Shown here piece by piece: positions 57,105 to 64,000 of a stretch of 64,000 nucleotides of DNA (within the stretch, counting starts at the first letter, position 1; each line of letters begins with the position of its first letter). The notes below the pieces were generated by a model that had not been told where the DNA came from, ran no database searches, and saw only the letters and a program-made list of their open reading frames with translations. A program made the position numbers and the translations under genes. The stretch is from Eurosta solidaginis (taxonomy: Eukaryota; Arthropoda; Insecta; Diptera; Tephritidae), in assembly GCF_040869045.1 (NCBI RefSeq), contig NC_090320.1, forward strand, positions 117,871,112 through 117,935,111, given 5' to 3'.

Positions 57105-58330
57105 ATGTATAAGTCTTGGCGTGGTTGGTGCTGCCTTGGCGAAGGTTCAGTGAAGGCGGTATGTTCGTCCGTATCTAATTACTGTCAAGTCAGTTTTCGT
57201 GCTGTCCGTGGAAGTGTGGCACATCACGCTCAAGAGCTAGTTTCTAAGAGTGGATGCCACACCTCCTTTCCTAACTATCGTGGCGACGACTGTAAACCTC
57301 ACTTACCGGCAGTGCTGGACTCCCGGTAAGGTAGCTTAAACAGCTCGCCACGACCTTCTGCTAACGTCCGTCTTTTGGCTGAGTGTCATACCAGGTACCA
57401 CTTAGTCCAGTTGTAAAAACCAAAAGAAGGAACCCTGGCATGAATACTCAGCCACTCCCTATACCTTTGTCATGACGACACTTGTCGACCAGGCGAGCCC
57501 AATCGGCGTTGCCATCATGACGGTCCCTGTTCTGTCAAAAGACGGAAATAGGGATTGGGTTTGGATGGAACATGGGATAAAAAAAGGAAGCAAATCTAGA
57601 AGAAAAGTGGGAAGATTAAAGAATAGTGAAAAATAGAGGTTACTTGAAAAAATGTGGGAAATAAAAAAGATTATCGGGCTATTATCGTTGGAAATACAAG
57701 AGCTAAAAACTGGACGCAAATATTGGAAACAAAACAAAAATAAAAGCGGAACTTGAAGGATTAATGGAAAATAAAAAACTGCCAAGCAAACTATAAATTT
57801 AAAAATGATTTGCAAAAAAAAACAAAAAAAAAAATATGGAAAGACTAAAAACTAAAAAGATTACCGGGCTATTAACGTTGAGCGCCATTGTTACGTGGCT
57901 GACTGTTTGGGTGGCGAGGGGCGGCGGCAAGCAGGTATGCTTGCGGGCCCAGGCTAGCTCGTCGTCTTGGGCGGGGCATTTCACCACCGTCCTCACCCGC
58001 AGCCACATGAACAAAAAGGGTTCATACCTGCATATGTATAGGAAAGGAAGGAGAAAGAGCTGAAAAAGATGGAAACATACGTGAGGGGCAGAGTTAAAAG
58101 GGGTAAAGATGAAGGCCTGTCCTGTCAGGTGGAGTCTACCCTCCCTCTGCAGTGCAACTTGCACCGCACCGTGGGCACTGTGCTGACTCCTATCTACTTA
58201 CAGTGCCCCCAAACCCGACACTGGTCTGTCCTCTGTCAATCGGTCATTTTCCCTAAACACTCACCTTCACCTTACCTTGCCACGCACAAGCGCAGCACCA
58301 ACACCAAATATTGTCAACCTAACCCTGCAT
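57105..58330 (-). other. GC-richer tract with consecutive strong hairpins
   Basis: Inverted pairs: GTGTGGCA/TGCCACAC (57214-57221, 57255-57262); CGTGGCGA/TCGCCACG (57279-57286, 57345-57352) enclosing CTTACCGG/CCGGTAAG (57302-57309, 57323-57330); TGGCTGAGT/ACTCAGCCA (57376-57384, 57446-57454); GCAAGC/GCTTGC (57927-57932, 57939-57944); GGGCACTGT/ACAGTGCCC (58173-58181, 58200-58208). A 26-bp direct repeat (AAAAAGATTAYCGGGCTATT) occurs at about 57665 and 57855. It may be structured LTR/leader RNA of element A or B. Confidence 0.6.
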
Positions 58331-59989
58331 AATGAATATATTCAAATTTCATCCAAACATAATTCTTATAATTTATTTACAAATTTCTTGGTTTACAAAT
58401 TAGCACCACCCTACTACTAGTTCAATGATTTATAAAAAAAAAAGAGAACTTTAAAGTCAGAGTTTAATACAAAATACTGTGACAATGATTTCAAAAGGCT
58501 TAGCTACTAGGATCACTTCCAAAGTTTCTATTTACTCAAAAATAAAATTTAAAAAAAAATGCTTAAATTTAATGCTAAACTTTATTGCTAATTAAAATTG
58601 CAAATTCAATTCAATCGATTCTGAATTCAATTCAATACAAAATACTTACGACTAATAGACCAAGTGTCTGAACTCAAATAGAATAAAATTAAAACTTTTA
58701 GGGCAATCCTAATGCAATATTATTAATAGGAGCTAATTCTAAATCCTCAAGATACAAATTCAAACAAAATAAAATAAGAGAGCGAACAAAAAAATTCAAG
58801 TACCCTAATCCCTGACCTATCGCAACCGCTCAAGTAAACATAAGATCAATTATGTACACAGCAAAAGTAGGTCATCAAAGTAAAAGAATTTATGTGTATA
58901 TGAAAACAAAAGGTATGTATGTAATTGCAAATGTACGTTTGTGCCGTTTTTCATGCATGTATATATGTTCGTTGCAATCTGTTTTCTTTTTCTGGTTTGC
59001 TAATTTCTGCTCTATTTTTGCAAGAGCAGGAATCTGTGCTAACACATGTACATACAACTAAACAGGTGTATGTTGATAAATTTTAATATGTCACTCAAAA
59101 CACTCACCAAGTTACTCTTCTTATCCAACGGCGCCGCTGCAGGTGAGTAGCTGAAACAAAAAAAAAACTCAAACATACATATATACCTATGACCACAATC
59201 AAGGTAGCCACCCTCAAACACTCAGCCAAGATCGCACGCTGGTGATCTTTGATAATGAGTGCTTTGGTAGTATCAAAGCTGCCCGCGTGATGGTAAAACG
59301 CAAACATTAAAAAATGTGTAATCAAAAAAAATGTTCTTGGTGCTGAAAGCACACTGTGCATATACACCCTCGGGGTGTGATGTTGCAATTGATTTTGCCA
59401 ATAATAATAGAAGTAAGTACAAAAAAATATAAAAGAAAAATGGCAAAAATTCGAAAATCCTAATTTGGTGCTACCATAGGTAGCAGAAACCATATGCAAA
59501 AGAAAAATGTGTATATGGTAGAAAGTGGGGGTATAAAAATACCAAGAAAATTAAGTGTCAAACTGAAGTAGAAAAATTAAAAAAAGGAGAAGGAAACGGA
59601 GAGACAAAAAGAGAAAAAAAGGTGGAGGCAAAAGTGCTCCGACTAACTTATAAAATATGGAGTTATGGTAAAACTCAAAAATTATATGTTCGAAAAAAAA
59701 TGCTTGGCCCCAGAAATGAACTAACCCTTTCTTCCGTTCCCAATCAAAATTATGACAATTATAACAGTATTTAAATAAACGTAATAATAAATTCAAAATA
59801 TGTAAAATTCATAATGTCACTATACATGTTGTTGGAAAAGCTCCTCCCTCCGCCGATGTTTGTGTTGCCAAAGTATGTGAACTAGCCCCAAAAATTTTAA
59901 AAATGTTGTTACCAGCTTTGTTGTGGTTGTTGCTAGTGTTTTCCTCTATTGTCTGCTTTGCCAAAAATCGTCTTGTATTTTTATTTTTT
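58331..59989. other. AT-rich non-coding DNA
   Basis: No gene was recognised. Open frames are A/T-tract artefacts. Confidence 0.45.
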
Positions 59990-60530
59990 TTTTTTGTGTA
60001 TGGTGTAGTGGCTGTTGTTGTTGCGGCCCAATGCCGCCGGTGAAAATTGATATCGATGTTGACAATTTTTATTGTGTTTTTGAAGAATTTGTACGAAGTA
60101 TTTGTTGTTGTTGTTGGTGTGCGCCACCAATTTAAAATTGTAGTGTAGTGCATGGTAGTTGGTGCCGAGATGGCTATGGTTGTTGTTGTTGCGGCCCAAT
60201 GCAGCCGGAGAAAATTGCTATACTCAAAGTTGCCAATTTCTTGTAGTTGTTGTTGAGCGGTATATCGCCAATGTAATATTGTTGTTGTTGGGCGTTACGC
60301 TGCTAATATAAAAAATATTCTGTTGTGCTTGTTGCGGCCGTACGTTGCCATTAAAAAGTGCTGTAGTGGTTGTTGTTGTGGCGGTATCTTGCTGATACCA
60401 TATGTGACTTTTGTATGCGTTTTGCCCCGTCTAAGCGGGCAAACGGGTGGTGTTGTTGTAGGCGTGCCGTGCCGTCGGTTTAGAAGGTGATGCAGTTGTT
60501 GTTGGGCGGTATGTCGCCGATTTGGCCTTT
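59990..60530. repeat. (GTT)n / GGCGGTAT repeat field
   Basis: At least seven irregular units pair a (GTT)2-4 run with a short GC segment of the type GGCGGTATNTCGCC or GCGGCCCAATGC. They lie near 60010, 60180, 60250, 60280, 60330, 60375 and 60495. GGCGGTATCTTGCTGATACC (about 60388) can fold. Confidence 0.75.
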
Positions 60531-61845
60531 AGGCCGCAAACCGTAATTCTCAATGCTCTGCCCAGTGCGTTCTTTCCAACGGAGATTAAATTATGTGCTC
60601 TGTAATGAGATGTCAATGAAATTTATTATCAGAATCCTAAGAAAATATTTTACCTAAGCGCCCGTACACATACATAATAGCATATGGATTTCTTGTCTGC
60701 ATAGTCATATATTCGTCTGCATACATATATTTGTATACAGGGATATATATGTCGATGCAAGTTTTCTTTTCGCTACCTTGGGAGATAGGCCAGGTTGGAG
60801 ACCCAGCTCCCGTCAAGGATGCCTGTACCAACAAAAAAAAAAAAAACCAAAGTGGACATGTCTTACCTTTCGCAACATATGCTTGCTGGAAATTGCTATC
60901 CCTTTTTACGTATCGCGGAAACTTTCGACGCGCACAAATATTTCAAAAATGCGATTAAATTCGCGCACTACAAACTTTGTAAACCTTTTTTTTTTCTTCA
61001 CTTCCGTTTTAAAAGCGCGCACTTCACTTCTGACTCAATTGCACTTAACTTGTACTGGGCACTGTTGAAACAAGACTTTGGCCCATTGACTGATTTTTCC
61101 CCTTCTTATAGCCACCGCCGTGGTAGGGAACGTTACCCAGAAACGGAAAATTCCTACCTATACATGCCAAACTTTCTTTTCGGCTTTCCCGTATTTTCCA
61201 TCTATACAATCATGCACTCATACATTCATACGCTTACCGCTCCACAAAACGAACACCTACGCAGATACATTTGGTTCGTGCCTTGACCGCTAGCACTGAT
61301 GCATTCACACGCTCATAGCCTTTCACAAATACACATCCACATTCATAATACCGAACAGAACAAACACATAGTTACATATCATTCGTCAAGGCTGCTAGGT
61401 TGTTAGCAACATGGTGAAATTTTACTTATTATAACAACATGATGCCAAGCGCATCATCTTATTTCCGTTGCAACATTGTGTTCACTATAGGTACAATGTT
61501 GTCAATGTTAATGTTATTATGTTAATATTATTTTAATGGCAACATTGCGGCCAAGGCACGGACCTGGACACAAAACACATAAACACATAGACGCATATAC
61601 ACTCTGCCACCCATTTAAGCCAGAATGGAGACAGGCTGTCGTTACAGGCTCGCAACCGCCGATGGTGCCTGCACTATGGAGCGTGTGCGTAAAGAATCCA
61701 AACGCAGCCTGCTAAGTATTATTTCCTGCGTCCAACGTGTGGCCTCGACCCACGACTCAATGCCGGGCCTATTTTTTTTCACGCCTTTAAACTTTTGTTC
61801 TGTTTAACTACGAACTAAATCACTGGACTAATGCTACCACTTAAA
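60531..61845. other. Non-coding DNA, possible LTR/3' region of element B
   Basis: The open frame 60795-61286 has no recognised motif. A purine-rich tract on the minus strand (about 61765-61785) might be a polypurine tract. Confidence 0.35.
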
Positions 61846-62215
61846 CGTATATCACAGATACTACTCTACATATCTAATAGTAAATAAAATATCACAGATA
61901 AAATAAATAAAAAAAAATAAATAAAAAAAAATAAAATAAAATAAAATATCACAGTTAGCAGAACAAAAAAAAAAATTATAAAGTAAAATATCACAGATGG
62001 CAAAAAAAAAATGTATATAACAAAAAAATATCACAGATCAAATAGTCAAGTAGGTAAAATAAATAAATAAATAAAATTAAAAAAATAAATAAATGCAAAA
62101 ATAATCAAATAAATAAAAAGTCAAAAAAAAAATTTACTAATATAATCACATACGTCAATAAATTAATAAATAAAATACGTCGATAAATAAATAAATAACA
62201 TAGAACAAGAGTACT
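61846..62215. repeat. (AAAT)n simple repeat with ATATCACAGAT copies
   Basis: AAATAAAT runs are punctuated by ATATCACAG(A/T)T at about 61850, 61890, 61947, 61988 and 62027. Confidence 0.8.
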
Positions 62216-62249
62216 AGCACTACAAAAAACATTAAACTATTTGGCAAAA

Positions 62250-63545
62250 ATGTCTTTAGCGTGGTATACGCCGATCTTTTTCCCATTGCTGTCGCCAAGT
62301 TCATACATTGAGTTCCCTATAACGTTTAAAACAATACATCTTACTTGTTTCGGAGCTAGCTTGGCGTTATAGTTATCGACCTGGGACTTTGCTTAAAGTT
62401 TCGGCGATATACCACTTGTCCAATTTGAAACTTAACATCCCTACTCCTAGTGTCATATACCTTTTGGCTTCTTTCATGGGCCAACTTCAGCTCTTTCATA
62501 ATTTTGTTCCTAATCATTTGCATTCTATCGCTTGTTTCCTCTACCTCACAATCAACATCCTTTACCGCCGCCAGCTTTCGGTATAGCTCATATGATGCAG
62601 CATGCTGTATCATAGGCATACCGAAAGTGGCAAAATATGGCGACAGGTTGATTGCAGAATGTGTGACGCTGCGGAGTGCAAATGCGGCATCACTGACGCA
62701 CTTGTCCCAATTCTTTTGATTGTCCTTTATAAAGGATCTTATGATTTGCAAGACAGATCTATTTACCCTCTCCGCAGCGTTACTTTGTGGCGAGTAAAAT
62801 GCAGTTTTTATATGTTTGGTGCCATATTTTTCTAAAAAGTTGTTGAAGATCTCAGATACAAACTGTTTTCCGTTGTCCGAATGGACATATTCGGGCACGC
62901 CGAACATGTGGAAAACATCCCTCTCTAAATATTTTATGACTTCAGCTGAAGTTGCCCTTCTCATCGGTTTTAAAAACACAAACTTCGAGAAATGATCAAG
63001 ACAAACAAAGGCATATACATTACCATCTACAGTACGCGGATACGGACCCATAAAATCAATGAACAGACGTTGGAAAGGTCGCTCTGTGAGCTTTGCTTTC
63101 CCATCATGGGTTGTTTAAACACGTTTTGAGTTTTGTTAGTTTTGCAGGTTTCGGAGTCTTTTACATGGGCGCATACGTGGGTTACCATTCCTGGCCAATA
63201 ATATTTTTGACGTAGTCGGGACAGTGTCTTGGGGATGCCACCATGACCAGCGGACGGTGAGCTATGAGACGACTCTACCCGCCCCGGTCGCAGTTCCGAC
63301 GGAACCCAGAGCTTCCAGGTCTGGTCCGCTAGAAGATCATCCCCTCTGTCGAATTGCGTCCGTTTATAAACGTAACTGTCCGATATGCATAAGTCTGGCA
63401 ACTTATCTTTGTTCTCGGTCACCGTCTTTTTTAACTCCGTATACTCCTCCGACTCGAAGCACGGTGACTCGAGACATACGTCTATGGCTCTGTCATTCGT
63501 CTGTATTTCGTCCATGCGCATTCGTGAGAGTGTGTCGGGAACCAC
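62250..63545 (-). pseudogene. Element B: integrase
   Basis: 63545-63100 has the zinc domain (SAGHGGIPKTLSRLRQKYYW and CKTNKTQ). 63051-62356 is the core (CLDHFSKFVF, VHSDNGKQF, SPQSNAAERVNRS), with D, D and E present. The C-terminal part continues in another frame to about 62250 (YNAKLAPK, YELGDSNGKKIG). Frame changes near 63105 and 62395 inactivate it. This is the part of pol that element A lacks. Confidence 0.9.
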
Positions 63546-64000
63546 GTTTTGCGCACCTTTTCGATGTTGGATATCGAAATCATAACCCTAGAGCTTCAAA
63601 CTCCACCTTGCCAACCTCCCAGAAAGGTCTTTCTGATTCATGAGCCATTTGAGGCTGGCATGATCAGTTATGATGGTGAACGGGGTTCCCTCCACGTAAG
63701 GTCGGAATCTCTTCACACTCACGATCGCGGCGTAGCATTCCAGTTCGGTGATGCTATAGTTCTTCTGTGCCTTATTTAATTTTGCCGAAACGTAGGCAAT
63801 CGGTCTTTCGTTCTGGTCATCGTCTAGTTGGAACAAAACCCCTCCCACTCCGTCAGTTGATGCATCACATTGAATATAAAAGCGACGACTAAAGTCAGGA
63901 TGGGTGAGCACCGGTGCAGAAACCAAACTCTGCTTCAATATTTCAAATGATTTTATTGCTTCGTCCGTCATGGTAAATTTCTTAATTTTGTCCTTTTTGA
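63412..64000 (-). repeat. Direct repeat shared by elements A and B (copy B)
   Basis: See 52390-52978; the offset is 11,022 bp. Confidence 0.95.
63588..64000 (-). pseudogene. Element B: RNase H, runs off the right edge
   Basis: It has the same residues as element A RNase H (FYIQCDASTDGVGG, ITDHASLKWLMN). In this stretch the frame is open. RT and gag of this copy would lie to the right of the window. Confidence 0.9.

Noticed and set aside
60795..61286. 163-residue plus-strand frame
   Set aside because: No recognisable motif. It lies in non-coding DNA of the A/B interval and overlaps other frames.

Overview
The window is eukaryotic and comes from a higher fly (Diptera, Brachycera). One host gene is visible, pescadillo (pes), with spliced exons and GT..AG introns on the + strand. 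The rest is AT-rich DNA packed with retrotransposons, LINE and SINE copies, a hAT relic, a Penelope-like element, minisatellites and palindromes. The pes sequence, short introns and SINE types fit a tephritid or similar schizophoran fly. The genus cannot be fixed from sequence alone. The density of broken and nested elements suggests pericentromeric or otherwise repeat-rich chromatin.

Layout. 0-2 kb: minus-strand Gypsy gag/protease relic running off the left edge. 2.4-3.8 kb: unclassified repeat with 15-bp terminal inverted repeats; an inverted partial copy lies at 28.2-28.8 kb. 4.6-15 kb: minisatellite, then an old plus-strand Gypsy element split by a 5,314-bp LTR retrotransposon (8918-14231, 211-bp LTRs, CTTT target duplication). 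15.2-20.6 kb: SINE copy, a 1.06-kb palindrome built from smaller palindromes, and a hAT transposase relic flanked by inverted repeats. 19.5-30.2 kb: LINE fragments, Penelope-like GIY-YIG endonuclease, tandem repeats, a Jockey/BS-like LINE, and a zinc-finger ORF1-like protein.

30.34-44.76 kb is a nested stack. L1 is a minus-strand Gypsy-type element (TSD ATAT). Its integrase is split by L2, a plus-strand LTR element (31676-39755, 382-bp LTRs, TSD CTAC) with no recognisable gag-pol. L2 is in turn split by L3, a minus-strand gag-protease element (35593-39168, TSD ATAC) that has lost nearly all of pol. L2 also holds a 139-bp hAT-type palindromic MITE, and the L1 gag holds a 420-bp SINE with a 10-bp TSD.

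45.2-46.8 kb: pes exons; the stack ends 458 bp upstream of the first visible exon. The start codon and the C-terminal exon(s) are not seen. 50.5-51.9 kb: second LINE copy with a tRNA-derived SINE inside. 52.4-64 kb: two minus-strand copies (A and B) of one Gypsy-type family sharing 589 bp with 2 mismatches. They are separated by 6 kb of non-coding sequence with a run of strong hairpins and a (GTT)n repeat field.

No complete, undamaged retroelement is present: each coding copy carries stops, frameshifts, catalytic changes or deletions. I found no operon, CRISPR or prokaryotic-type system. The strongest structural observations are the nesting hierarchy with exact target duplications, the palindrome-of-palindromes, the in-frame internally deleted L3 element, the shared LINE/SINE tail, and the structured RNA-like tract next to element A.
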